DNA of 64,000 bases, from assembly GCF_949987535.1 (NCBI RefSeq), contig NC_080075.1:39864269-39928268 (forward strand). The letters are read 5' to 3'. Positions 11,417-23,400 of the stretch are shown here, in pieces. A program made the position numbers and the translations under genes. The stretch comes from Balaenoptera acutorostrata. Its lineage: Eukaryota > Chordata > Mammalia > Artiodactyla > Balaenopteridae. The notes beneath the pieces are model-generated. The model was not told where the DNA came from. It saw only the letters and a program-made list of their open reading frames with translations, and made no database searches. Every line of letters starts with the position of its first letter. Position 1 is the stretch's first letter.

Positions 11417-12389
11417 CTTCTCTGTCTTTCTGTAACTGTGGTTTTTGGTCCACAGGCTGCAGGATTGTAGTTTTTCTTGCTTCTGTTGTCTGCCCTCTGG
11501 TGGTTGAGGCTATCTAAGAGGCTTGATGGGAGGCTCTGGTGGTGGGTAGAGATGACTGTTGCTGTGGCGGTCAGAGCTCAGTAAAACCTTAATCCACTTG
11601 ACTGTTGATGGGTGGGGCTGGGTTCCCTCCCTGTTGCTGTGGCGATCAGAGCCCAGTAAAACCTTAATCCACTTGACTGTTGATGGGTGGGGCTGGGTTC
11701 CCTCCCTGTTGGTTGTTTTGCCTGAGGCAACCCAACACTGGAGCCTACCCGTGCTTTTTGGTGGGGTTAATGGCAGACTCTGGGAGGGCTCACGCCAAGG
11801 AGAACTTCCCAGGACCTCTGCTGCCAGTGTCCTTATCCCCACGGTGAAACAGAGCCACCACTCGCCTCTGCAGGAGACCTCCCAACACCAGCAGGTACGT
11901 CTGGTTCAGTCTCCCCCAGGGTCACTGCTCCTTCCCCTGGGTCCCGATGCACACATTACTTTGTGTGTGCCCTCCAAGAGTGGGGTCTCTGTTTCCCCCA
12001 GTCCTGTCACAGTCCTGCAATCAATTCCCACTAGACTTCAAAGTCTGATTCTCTAGGAATTCCTCCTCCCTTTGCCGGACCCCCAGGTTGGGAAGCCTGA
12101 GGTGGGGCTCAGAACCTTCACTCCAGTGGGTGGACTTCTGTGGTATAAGTGTTCGCCGGTCTGTGAGTCACCCACCCAGCAGTTATGGGATTTGATTTTA
12201 CTCTGATTGCGCCCCTCCTACCGTCTCACTGTGGCTTCTCCTCTGTCCTTGGACGTGGGGTGTCCTCCTTGGTGAAGTCCAGGGTCTTCCTGTCAATGAT
12301 TGTCCAGCAGCCAGTTGTGATTCTGGTGCTCTCGCAAGAGGGAGTGAGAGCACGTCCTTCTACTCCGCCATCTTGGTTAATCTCCTCTC
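11417..12389 (-). promoter_or_regulatory. L1 5' UTR with internal promoter
   Basis: About 970 bp of GC-richer sequence upstream of ORF1, starting at the element's first base (12389) with the aagatggcgg motif typical of L1 5' ends, a YY1-like site. L1 elements are transcribed from such an internal RNA polymerase II promoter, which can also fire in the antisense direction, here toward WDPCP. Promoter activity itself is inferred. Confidence 0.8.
11558..11707 (-). repeat. Two-copy tandem duplication of 75 bp in the L1 5' UTR
   Basis: Copies at 11558-11632 and 11633-11707 share 'agtaaaaccttaatccactt' and 'ggggctgggttccctccct'. They differ only at a few positions (cggtcagagctc versus cgatcagagccc). 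Confidence 0.93.
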
Positions 12390-12404
12390 AATTAATGTAA
12401 TTTT
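12390..12404. repeat. Right target-site duplication of the full-length L1
   Basis: Exact second copy of aattaatgtaatttt, directly abutting the 5' end of the L1. Confidence 0.88.
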
Positions 12405-15399
12405 ATGTAGATAGCATTAGACAAGGGATTGTGGGGGAATACACTGTATTTTAGGTAATTCTGAAATTACCTAATGATGACTAGAACACCTAATACAACT
12501 AGTGGTTTATTTTAAATTTGTGCTATTTAGTTGTCTTTAATTTTGTACATTTTAAATTGGTAAATAGATAATCCTCAGAAAGTCTATTGATAATAAATAG
12601 CAAGTATATGTTCTAACTTTATGCCCAAGAAATATTTCCTTAGGCTCTTTGAGGTATTTTGCTAATACACATTTCATTTTAAATGTCTCATTGGCACCAT
12701 GGTATCATTCATCTTTATTAAACTACAGCAATGTCTTCTTCTCTTAGTTAATTTTTCTATCCCATCATGTTTTACATTAGGGTTTTATTTGCCCTCAGGC
12801 TTCCTCTCCTTTCCAAAGCAGTCAAAATAGCTGACTTCAGAAACCAGGGAAGACAAATATTCTGAAGATTTATTTAGTGGCACGTAATCTTTACCTCTAA
12901 AAGTTTTTATTTTCCAAAATAATGTTATCAAAAGTATAAAAAAGTCACAGCATCTTAGTGCAATGGTTTCTATTTTCCGTGATACTTTCTTAAAGTTTAC
13001 CTATATGGTAAATTAATTATGGTAAACAATTAATCTTAAGGCAAATAAATATTTATTATAATGTAATCTGTTTTGGAAGGAAGATTTTAAAGCTTTTGAG
13101 GATGTAACTAGAAAGTGAGAAAGGCTAAGATCCTCTCATTTCTCTGTCCTCAAAATTTGGGCTATCATAGATTCTCCCCCCTACACGAGAACAATTAAGA
13201 TTTAGATCAAGCTCAGTTTAAATCGTGCTCCTTATTCTCTCATGGAGACTGGGCATTTGGATTTAGAATGGCCTTCTGACACATCTGAGACTGTCATGAA
13301 CTGCCTTATAAAATTAAACAGAAAATTGAAAAAGGTAAAAAGGTATTTTAAAATAAATGAAAATTAAATTAAGGGTAATTTTTTGTTTAGGTTTTCCCTT
13401 CTGCTGTTCTTTTCATTTGGCTAATTCTTTTTCCTATTCAATATTAAAGTTTGCTGTATTTTTTAGTCATGCATTTTTTATTCATTTTTGCCCTATGTAA
13501 CTAGTTTTGGTCTAGTTCTAAGTCATGTGTATTGGGTTTTATCCCCAGAGAAATGCACAAGGGCACTGAGTGGGGCATATTTCTCCACTTTGGTAGGCAT
13601 TATTTCACTACCTTTTTAATCCCTGCCCACGCCCCCTCCCAAAATGCAGAATCCAGAATTCTACTGAAATTCTTTTCTTTCCTCCTTCAAAACAACTATT
13701 TATGCATTAATACAATATTTGAATAATACGAGCTCAGTCTTGACTGCTTCCTTCGGGCAGATTTTTCAAACAAGGAAATTACAGCATTCTTTTTAACTGG
13801 TGGCATTCTTGAGTAAGATGCAAGGCCTTCAAAGGTCTGTGTCTTTCAAAAACCTGCACAGTGTAAAAGATGGCAAGACATTTTGAGGACTAAAAAGGTT
13901 ATTAATTTGGTCCCCTCCCACCATGTCCATCTAGTAATTACAGATTTTTACAAATGTTAAAAAATTTACTCCATTAATTCTTTTTAACTTTATATCGTCT
14001 TATTAGCAGATACTTGAAGTTCAGAGGAAAAGAAGGATGAATAACCCACATTTGACTATCTTTTGCCTGCCTGCTAATGCATGACCCTGCAAAGCCTCCT
14101 CCTTAATCACACATATTTTGGGGAGCCTGCAGGAGTTGTCACATGTGTTCATAAATAAGTCGAATCATTTACTAATGGACACTGGCCATTTCCTTCTCAC
14201 TTGCCTCACTTGCTAGACCTGCTCCATCAACTTGTTATTGCTGCCGCCGTGTCTACTTTTGCTGGGTGTGGATCCCACTTTGTCTGGATACCACCACTCT
14301 GAGTACATTAATGCGAAGGGCTACCAGTCCTGCTTACGTTCTACTGGGCACCAACCCCAATGGCTACTTCACGACCCTTAAACCAAATATTCCAGGGGCT
14401 GCAGGAGTCCTTTATAGAGCAGAATGTTTCTCTTCTTTTCCTCCTGTTATTTTTTTATTTAGTGGGAAACTAGAGCAGCGTTGTTTATATACATCAGGGC
14501 ATTTTTAGAACTAGCACGTGCATTTTTCTCAGTCCCCCCCCCCCCACCGCCCCGCCAATGAAACTACAAATGAGTCCTGTTTTCAAGTCCAGATCATAGA
14601 CTCTACACTGTACTCTTCTCAGAATTTCCCCTTATGTCCAAGTGCAAAGGGTCAAGGGCTTTGTACTTGATATTTGACACTCTCCACAGACGTCAGTTTG
14701 CTTATTCTCCTCCAAACTCCATAATTTCTGAGTAGCTTGGGATTTTCAAACTTAGTAAAGATACACAGTAGACCTATTGGTTTTCAACTTAAAAGCTTCT
14801 CTGCCTCTTATAAATAATAGCCAGCATGGATTAAAAAGAAGCTATGATCCACTCTCCATTTCTGTTATCAGGGGAATGTTTTGACAAATTCTTTATTATT
14901 AATTGACTTAAACTGAAAAATAACATTTCAAGTGCAGTTTTCTTTTGATATGTAAGTAAAAATGTGGCCTTCTGGCTTTGGCTATAAAATTTTTTCTCTA
15001 ATTTGCATGATGAAACCTTATTATGTAGCTACTAACAGGTAAACTTCAGCCTTGCCTTTGTCCGAATTGTCATGAGTTCTAATTATTGGTATCTGAATCA
15101 ACACTAAATTGAAGAATGTGAGTTTTTATTTTCTAATACTGTCTAGAAGTTGTGACTTTTAATGCTCAGTGTCAGAATAAGTAGGCACCTGTTTTATCAC
15201 ATCCTTTCTTCTCTATTCTTAGTGAAGTATTAATGCATTTGCGTGTCCTAAATCCGTACTTCCTCTGGCGTAGAAATTTCTCCACGTACAGATATTTTTC
15301 CTTCATAAAACCACTATTGTAAATACTTAGTCATTCATTCATTTCTCTCTATACAAGGTGAGATCATATTTAATACTTCTTTTGTTTTTTCATATAAAT
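12405..15399. other. Upstream/intron sequence without recognised features
   Basis: About 3 kb of AT-rich single-copy-looking sequence. It contains a C-run at about 14526-14537 and short chance open frames. A slightly GC-richer block at 14040-14520 might be worth a conservation check, but nothing in it can be named. Confidence 0.5.
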
Positions 15400-15620
15400 T
15401 TGTGTAGTGCTAGACATTTGAGTAATAGCAGTAGCAAAAACAGCAGCAATAATAAGGTAATTGAATAAAGGTACCCTCAAAATAGTCTTGAGGTAAGTAC
15501 TTTATTATACCCATTTTATGGCTGGGGGAACTTAGAAAAGTTAAGTAATTTGTGCAAAGTGAGTAAGCTGAGACGTTAGAATAAGACGCCAGGCAGTTAG
15601 AGTCTAGAATCCACACATTA
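15400..15620 (-). repeat. MIR SINE, antisense
   Basis: Contains 'cccattttatggctggggga', 'agttaagtaatttgtgcaaa' and a residual tRNA-like end with 'ccaggcagttagagtctaga', the reverse of the MIR consensus. Confidence 0.75.
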
Positions 15621-16279
15621 AGCTTAATAAATACAAAATTTATTTAATTTATTAACTGATTCTTTAAACAAACATTACAGAGCTCACCCATCCAAATGAC
15701 TAGGCCGCCGTTTACATGTTGTAATACAGTAAGTATTTTAATTTAAAAAAAAGTACAACTATAAAGTAATAATTCTGAATAAGTCTCATGAGACTAACTG
15801 AAAGCAATTCCAAAGAACACAGCTTTGGAAATATTTTGAGTAATGGTAGCCTCACTAGAGTCACTCGCAAGTGACAACTCTGAAAGATAATACTCAGTTG
15901 AATTGAAAAATACAACTTAGCTTAATATCCCTTTTTCTCTACTGCCTACTAGTAAGGAATTGCATCCTTCGTAGTAATGAGCCCACAAGCTCTTCTACCC
16001 CATTTCTATATACAGTGACAGCCAGCTTCTGATTAGAGGAGGGCACATATGGAGGTCGAAGAGTCCTTTGTTTCATCTCTAACCTTTTAAGGCACTTTAG
16101 TACAAGGAAGAGAGTGAATTCAGATCAGTCCAAAATTTACTATTTATTATAGCCTGTTTTTTGCTACCCTTTTCAACTTCATTTTTCTATCATTTTCCAC
16201 CAGGCATCTTGATCTACCACTGACCTTTTACTCAAACTGCTGTGTACACCCTCCCTACACCTCTGTATACCCCAAATCA
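15621..16279. other. Non-coding sequence, nothing recognised
   Basis: Upstream/intron sequence between two MIRs. No open frame or repeat could be supported. Confidence 0.4.
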
Positions 16280-16540
16280 GTAAGTGTGCTGTGGTTGCCA
16301 GCACAGACTCTGAAACCAGAGATTTCAGATTTGTTCAGATTCAAAGCCTGCCTCCACTACCTGCTGGTTATATGTCTTTTCTATACCTTGGTTTCCTCAT
16401 TATAGGAGTAATGGTACTACTTCAAAGAGTAGCTATAAGGATTGAGTTAATACATATAAAATTTTAGAAGAATGCGTGTCACAGTGTAGGTGCGTAGTGA
16501 GTATTATCTGTTGTTATCATCATCATTTTTATCATCATCA
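16280..16540 (+). repeat. MIR SINE, sense
   Basis: Starts with 'tgtggttgccagcacagact' and passes through 'gattcaaagcctgcctccac', 'ccttggtttcctcattatag', 'ataaggattgagttaataca' and 'ggtgcgtagtgagtatta', in MIR order. Confidence 0.78.
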
Positions 16541-17651
16541 TTTAACTGGTGACGTCCTATGCTTCTTTGAGGTCCTGCTGACATTTTACAACTTGTCTGT
16601 AGCTTTCTCAGAGCCCTGCTATTCCAAGCAGGGTTGAGCCCTTCTTTTATGCTGTGAAATTGTTCACTCTGCCATTTCAATAATTAGTACACTGTGTCTC
16701 ATTAGTTGAACATGCATCTGATTCTTGATGATTGTAAGTGCATTGAGGTCAAATGTAAAGGTGAAGGAAGGACCAACAAAATTTGTATTATGTCTAAAAT
16801 TATTTTGGATTATCACCCATATGAATAGTATGGGAAGATATTTTTAGTGACTCCGAATGTTAAAGAAGCTGAGCGCTTCTTCCTCCACATGAAAGATGTC
16901 TTAAAATACTTTTCAAGCGTTTTTTGTTATTCAGAAGTTTGTTGGAAATAATAAAAGAAAGTGTTAATAATATCCATCACTAGCCCCTGCTGTTAAAGCT
17001 GGGAGAAAATATAAGATGTACATTATTGCTCTCTCTTTTTTTTAACGCAGGTAGAGTAGACTCTCTGGATCGATCACGACATGCAGATTAACAAACTAAT
17101 CTGAATGCTAATGTGGTTTCACACAGTTTACTTCTAAGTAAATATGTTTCCTATAATAATAACTATATATCATTTACCTTTAAAATTCCACTTTAATTAG
17201 CCTGTTAGTATGTGGGAGATTGTGAATATTTGCTCTGTATATTAAAGATAGACTACAAAATGTGTTTGTACTTACTAACTACATAACAGATGTTTCTTTT
17301 CCTTAAAAATATTTTTTAAAAATGCTTAAATGCTAAATAATTCTAAATATACCCAGAGCCTTAAAAATCAAACGTATATTATTGGAAACCCAAATATATA
17401 TATTCTTCTTACTACATTTCTCAATGTGATGACATACTAAATCTAGGAAAAGAAGTGCTTTTTTTCCTTTTTCTAGAGTTCATTTCTGGGTAGATAACTA
17501 AGGATACATTAAAGTGTGTTTATTCTAATGAACTGTATCTCAAATATCAGTAGCGGCAAGTGATTCTTTTTATTATTTCTAAGGGATCTTGGTTTTATTG
17601 GCAATAGAAGATAATTAATTGGCACCTCTTCTTAATTATCTTTTTAAACAG
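16541..17651 (+). other. Intron preceding the WDPCP start-codon exon
   Basis: AT-rich sequence ending in the acceptor tttttaaacag at 17641-17651. The 5' non-coding exon that should splice to this acceptor was not found in the window. Confidence 0.55.
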
Positions 17652-17675
17652 GACAGAGATTCCTTCTGCCATCAG

Positions 17676-17736
17676 ATGTCTTTCTGCTTGACTGAACTGC
17701 ACCTGTGGTCTTTGAAGAATACCTTACACATTGGGG
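17676..17736 (+). CDS. WDPCP: WDPCP first coding exon (start codon, residues 1-20 plus one base)
   Basis: The exon begins after the acceptor at 17650-17651 (tttttaaacag) and ends at the donor gtaaat at 17737. The 24 bases 17652-17675 are 5' UTR. The ATG at 17676 opens MSFCLTELHLWSLKNTLHIG, and the last base G joins AT of the next exon to give Asp, which is the order expected in WDPCP. The upstream 24 bases are also open in the same frame, so an N-terminal extension from an upstream exon cannot be excluded from the window alone. I chose this ATG because it is where I recall the mammalian protein starting. The exon is too short to show up as an open frame of useful size. It was found by searching upstream for sequence that completes the phase of the exon at 37668. 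Confidence 0.9.
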
Positions 17737-18132
17737 GTAAATAAGCTCTGGATTAATTTCAATATTTTTCAAATATAAGTTACAACAATATAAATAAGTA
17801 CTAGCAAAGGTTAGAGCCTAGATTCTCCAGCTGGAATTGCATTATTTTCTTTATACTTAATGAAAAATTGGCTAGTGTATAGTAATTTCTTTTAGTTAAC
17901 TCTGCTTATTTTTTTTCAACTTGAGTTACATTTTCTGCTTTGAACATTAATTTTATTGGCCTAATATCTGTTTCCTCTTAAGATACACAAATGTTCCATT
18001 TTTTCCTAGGTTTGTTCATAATAACTGATTTATATTCATAAATATTTGCAGGCTTGCTAATGGTAAATGCATTTCTATTTGATATTAAAGTAATATTTCA
18101 AACATACAGCTAAGAGGTACAATTCTATTCAT

Positions 18133-18437
18133 TTTTTTTAAAAAAAATATATTTATTTATTTATTTATTTATTTTTGGCTGTGTTGGGTCTTCGTTTCTG
18201 TGCGAGGGCTTTCTCTAGTTGCGGCGAGTGGGGGCCACTCTTCATCGTGGTGCGTGGACCTCTCACTATCGCGGCCTCTCTGGTTGCAGAGCACAGGCTC
18301 CAGACACGCAGGCTCAGTAGTTGTGGCTCACGGGCCCAGTTCCTCCGTGGCATGTGGAATCTTCCCAGACCAGGGCTCGAACCCATGTCCCCTGCATTGA
18401 CAGGCAGATTCTCAACCACTGCGCCACCAGGGAAGCC
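18133..18437 (-). mobile_element. CHR-type SINE, antisense to WDPCP
   Basis: Starts on the minus strand at 18437 with the gggcttccctggtggcgcag end and has an ATTT-rich tail at 18133-18172. The short duplication ctattcat flanks it at 18125-18132 and 18438-18445. Confidence 0.9.
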
Positions 18438-18445
18438 CTATTCAT

Positions 18446-18832
18446 GTTTTTTGAATATCACATTTTTGGGAGAAGAGAGTAATATAAATGTGTTTTAACA
18501 ATGTTTATTAGTATTTCAGGATAAAGTATGTATCATTAGGAAACATCTTTTAAAAGAATCTTTTCCTTTCTGAGTATTTAAAGCAACTCTTGTATTTAGG
18601 AGGACAGATTTATTTACATGTCTTTAGCATCATTACTAAGAAAATGGTTTACCTTGCAAAGCATTATTTCTTTATATCAAATATATAATTACAGATGATG
18701 TCATTATAATTTCATTAAGTTTAGCTTGCTTAAAATGCATAAGGATAGAATTTGAAGTTAAACAGGGTGGACTTAACACCCATTTGCTTCCTTCCCTGAT
18801 TCTTCTAAAATGAGAGTTAATGAATTACTATT
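18446..18832 (+). other. WDPCP intron, nothing recognised
   Basis: AT-rich sequence between a SINE and the next L1. The stretch 17737-18124 before the SINE is likewise featureless intron. Confidence 0.45.
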
Positions 18833-19520
18833 AAAAAGGTATAGAGCACTGGAGCCTGCAGGCTTTTTGGTCGGGATAATGGCAGACTTCAGGAGGGCTC
18901 ATGCCAAGGAGTACTTCCCAGAACTTCTGCTGACAGTGTCCTCGTCCCCACAGTGAGCCACAGCTGTGCCCCGCCTCTGCAGGAGACCCTCCAAAACTAG
19001 CAGCCGTGTGGCTGACAGGGTCTTGGTGCTCTGGCCTGGTGTCAGGCCTGAGCCTCTGAGGTAGGAGAGCCGAGTTCAGGACATTGGACCACCAGAGACC
19101 TCCCGGCCCCATGTAATATCAGTCGGCAAGAGCTCTCCCAGAGATCTCCGTTGCAACACTAAGACCCAGCTCCACCCAACGGCCAGCAAGCTCCAGTGCT
19201 GGATGCCCCATGCCAAACAACTAGCAAGACAGGAACACAACCCCACCCATTAGCAGAGAGGCAGCCTAAAATCATAGTAAGTTCACAGACACTCCACAAC
19301 ACACCACCGGATGCGGCCCTGCCCACCAGAAAGACAAGATCCAGCCTCATCCACCAGAAGACAGACACCAGTCCCCTCCACCAGGAAGCCTACACAACCC
19401 ACTGAACCAACCTCACCCACTGGGAGCACACACCAAAAACGACGGGAACTATAAACCTGCAGCCTGAGAAAAGGAGACCCTAAACAAAGTAAGTTAAACA
19501 AAACGAGAAGACAGAGAAAT

Positions 19521-20401
19521 ATGCAGCAGATGAAGGAGAAAGGTAGAAACGCACCAGACCAAACAAATGAAGGGGAAATAGGCAGTCTACCTGAAAAACA
19601 ATTCAGAGTAATGAAAGTAAAGATGATCCAAAATCTTGGAAATAAAATGGAGAAAATGTAAGAAACGTTTAACAAGGACCTAGAAGAACTAAAGAGCAAA
19701 CAAACAATGATGAACAACACAATAAATGAAATGAAAAATTCTCTAGAAGGAATCAATAGCAGAATAACTGAGGCAGAAGAACGGATAAGTGACCTGGAAG
19801 ATAAAATAGTGGAAATAACTGCCACAGAGTAGACTAAAGCAAAAAGAATGAAAAGAATTGAGGACAGTCTCAGAGACCTCTGGGACAACAGACCTCAGAG
19901 ACAGCATTAAACCCACCAACATTCGAATTATAGGGGTCCCAGAAGAAGAAGAGAAAAAGAAAGGCTCTGAGAAAATATTTGAGGAGATTATGGTTGAAAA
20001 CTTTCCCAACATGTGAAAGGAAATAGTCAAGTCCAGGAAGCTCAGAGAGTCCCATACAGGATAAATCCAAGGAGAAACACATCAAGACATATTAATCAAA
20101 CTATCAAAAATTAAATACAAAGAAAAAATATTAAAAGCATCAAGGGAAAAACAACAAATAACATACAAGGGAATCCCCATAAGGTTAACAGCTGGTCTTT
20201 CAGCAGAAACTCTGCAAGCCAGAAGTCGGTGCCAGGACATATTTAAAGTGATGAAAGGGAAGAATCTTCAACCAAGATTACCCAGCAAGGGCCTCATTCA
20301 GATTTGCCAGAGAAATCAAAAGCTTTACAGACAAGCAAAAGTAAAGAGAATTCAGCACCACCAAACCAGCTTTACAACAAATGCTAAAGAAACTTCTCTA
20401 G
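19521..20401 (+). pseudogene. L1 ORF1 remnant with in-frame stops
   Basis: Homologous to the intact ORF1p of the L1 at 3915-12389 (coiled coil, RRM-like and C-terminal regions are recognisable), but the ATG frame meets TAA at 19659-19661, codon 47. Further stops and a frameshift follow near 19829 and 19890. It cannot make ORF1p. Confidence 0.88.
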
Positions 20402-20459
20402 GCAGGAAACACAGGAGAAGGAAAAGACCTACAAAAACAAACCCAAAACAATTAAGAAA

Positions 20460-23400
20460 ATGGTAATAGGAACATACATATTGATAACTACCTTAAATGT
20501 AAATGGATTAAATGCTCCAACCAGATGACACAGACTGGCTGAATGGGTATAAAAACAACACCCGTATATATGCTGTCTACAAGAGACCCACTTCAGACCC
20601 AGGGCCACATACTGACTGAAAGTGAGGGGATGGAAAAAGATATTCCATGCAAATGGAAATCAAAAGAAAGCTGGAGGAGCAATTCTCATATCAGACAAAA
20701 TAGAGTTTAAAATAAAGACTATTACAAGCGACAAAGAAGGACACTACATAATGATCAAAGGATCAATCCAAGAAGAAGATATAACAGTTGTAAATATTTA
20801 TGCACCCAATATAGGAGCACCTCAGTACATAAGGCAAATGCTAACATCCATAAAAGGGGAAAACAACAGTAACACAATAATAGTAGGGGACTTTAACACC
20901 CCACTTTCACCAATGGACAGATCATCCAGAATTAAAATAAATAAGGAAACACAAGCTTTAAATGACACTTTAGACAGCATAGACTTAATTGATATTTATA
21001 GGACATTACCTCCAAAAACAACAGAGTACAGTTTATTCTCAAGTGCTCATGGAACATTCTCTAGGATAGATCATATCTTGGGTCACAAATCAAGCCTTGG
21101 TAAATTTAAGAAAAGTGAAATCGTATCAAGTATCTTTTCCGACCACAGTGCTATGAGACTAGATATCGATTACAGAGAGGAAACTGTAAGAAATACAAAC
21201 ACATGGAGGATAAACAATACACTACTAAATAACCAAGATATCACTGAAAGAATCAAAGAGGAAATCAAAAAATACCTAGAAACAAATGACAATGAAAACA
21301 CAATGACCCAAAACCTATGGGACACAGCAAAAGCAGTTCTAAGAGGGAAGTTTATAGCAATACAATTCTACCGCAAGAAACAAGAAAAATCTCAAATAAA
21401 CAACCTAACCGTATACCTAAAGCAATTACAGAAAGAAGAAAAAAAGACCCAAAGATAGTAGAAGGAAAGAAATCATAAAGATCAGATCAGAAATAAATTA
21501 AAAAGAAATGAAAGAAATGATAGCAAAGATCAATAAAGGTAAAAGCTGTTTCTTTGAGAAGATAAACAAAATTGATAAACCATTAGCCAGACTCATCAAG
21601 AAAAAAAGGGAGAAGACTCAAATCAACAGAATTAGAAATGAAAAAGGAGAAGTAATAGCTGACACTGCAGAAATACAAAGGATCATGAGAGATTACTACA
21701 AGCAACTATATGCCAGTAAAATGGACAACCTGGAAGAAATGGACAAATTCTTAGAAAAGCACAACCTTCCAAGACTGAACCAGGAAGAAACAGAAAATAT
21801 AAACCGACCAATCACAAGCAGTGAAATTGAAACTGTGATTAAAAATCTTCCAACAAACAAAAGCCCAGGACCAGATGGCTTCACAGGCGTATTCTATCAA
21901 ACATTTAGAGAAGAGCTAACACCTATCCTTCTCAAACTCTTCCAAAATATAGCAGAGGGAGGAATACTCCCAAACTCATTCTACGAGGCCACCATCACCC
22001 TGGTACCAAAACCAGACAAAGATGTCACAAAAAAAGAAAACTACAGGCCAGTATCACTGATGAACATAGATGCAAACATCCTCAACAAAATACTAGCAAA
22101 CAGAATCCAACAGCACACTAAAAGGATCATATACCATGATCAAGTGGGGTTTATCCCAGGAATGCAAGGATTCTTCAACATACGCAAATCAATCAATGTG
22201 ATACACCATATTAACAAATTGAAAGATAAAAACCACATGATAATCTCAATAGATGCAGAAAAAGTTTTCGACAGAATTCAACACCCATTTATGATAAAAA
22301 CTCTCCAGAAAGTAGGCATAGAGGGAACCTACCTCAACATAATAAAGACCATATATGACAAACCCACAGCCGACATTGTTCTCAATGCTGAAAAACTGAA
22401 ACCATTTCCTTTAAGAACAGGAAAAAGACAAGACTGCTCACTGTCGCCACTATTATTCAACGTAGTTCTGGAAATTTTAGCCACAGCAGTCGGAGAAGAA
22501 AAAGAAATAAAAGGAAATGAAATCAGAAGAGAAATAAAACTGTCACTGTTTGCAAATGATGTGATAGTATACATAGAAAATCCTAAAGATGGTACCAGAA
22601 AACTGCTAGAGCTAGTCAATGAATTTGGGAAAATAGTAGGATACAAAATTAATGCACAGAAATGTCTTGCATTCCTATACACTAATGATGAAAAATCTGA
22701 AAGAGAAATTAAAGAAACACACCCATTTACCATTGCAACAAAAAGAATAAAATACCTAGGAGTAAACCTACCTAAGGAGACAAAAGATCTGTATGGAGAG
22801 AACTATAAGACACTGGTGAAAGAAATTAAAGATGATACAAACAGATGGAGAGATATACCATGTTCTTGGATTGGAAGAATCAACATTGTGAAAATGACTA
22901 TATTACCCAAAGCAATCTGCAGATTCAATGCAATCCCTATCAAACTACCAATGGCATTTTCCACAGAACTAGAAGAAATTTCACAATTTGTATGGAAACA
23001 CAAAAGACCCCGAATAGCCAAAGCAATCTTGAGAAAGAAAAATGGAGCAATCAGGCTCCCTGACTTCAGGCTTCCTGACTTCAGACTATACTACAAAGCT
23101 ACAGTAATCAAGACAGTATGGCACTGACACAAAAACAGAAATAATAGATCATAGGAGCAGGATAGAAAACCTAGAGATAAACCCATGCACATATGGTCAC
23201 CTTATCTTTGATAAAAGAGGCAAGAATATACAATGGAGAAACGACAGCCTCTTCAATAAGTGCTGCTGGGAAAACTGGACCGCTACATCTAAAAGAATGA
23301 AATTAGAACACTTCCTAACATCATACACAAAAATAAACTCAAAATTGATTAAAGACCTAAATGTAAGGCCAGACACTATCAAACTCTTAGAGGAATACAT

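Larger units (their letters stand above)
3915..12389 (-). mobile_element. Full-length young L1 (LINE-1), 8.5 kb, with a SINE inside ORF2
   Basis: The element runs from a 5' end at 12389 (minus strand ggagattaaccaagatggcg) to a poly(A) tail at 3915-3925, flanked by a perfect 15-bp duplication. Order on the minus strand: 5' UTR 12389-11417, ORF1 11416-10511, ORF2 10452 to 6290 interrupted by a CHR SINE at 7460-7791, then a long 3' region to 3915. Both ORFs are otherwise open, which points to a recent insertion. The body without SINE and without the last 2.2 kb is about 6 kb, the usual mammalian size. Cattle L1s are reported to be about 8 kb, so the long 3' end may be native to a cetartiodactyl subfamily. 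It lies antisense to WDPCP, upstream of its start-codon exon. Confidence 0.93.

Noticed and set aside
10737..11435. 232-codon hydrophobic open frame on the + strand
   Set aside because: It is the antisense shadow of the intact L1 ORF1 coiled coil. It has no independent support.
11417..12389. GC-richer block that could be taken for a CpG-island promoter of WDPCP
   Set aside because: It is the L1 5' UTR, on the opposite strand and within the L1 target-site duplications.
19283..19888. 201-codon minus-strand open frame
   Set aside because: Antisense shadow of the ORF1 remnant in the sense L1.
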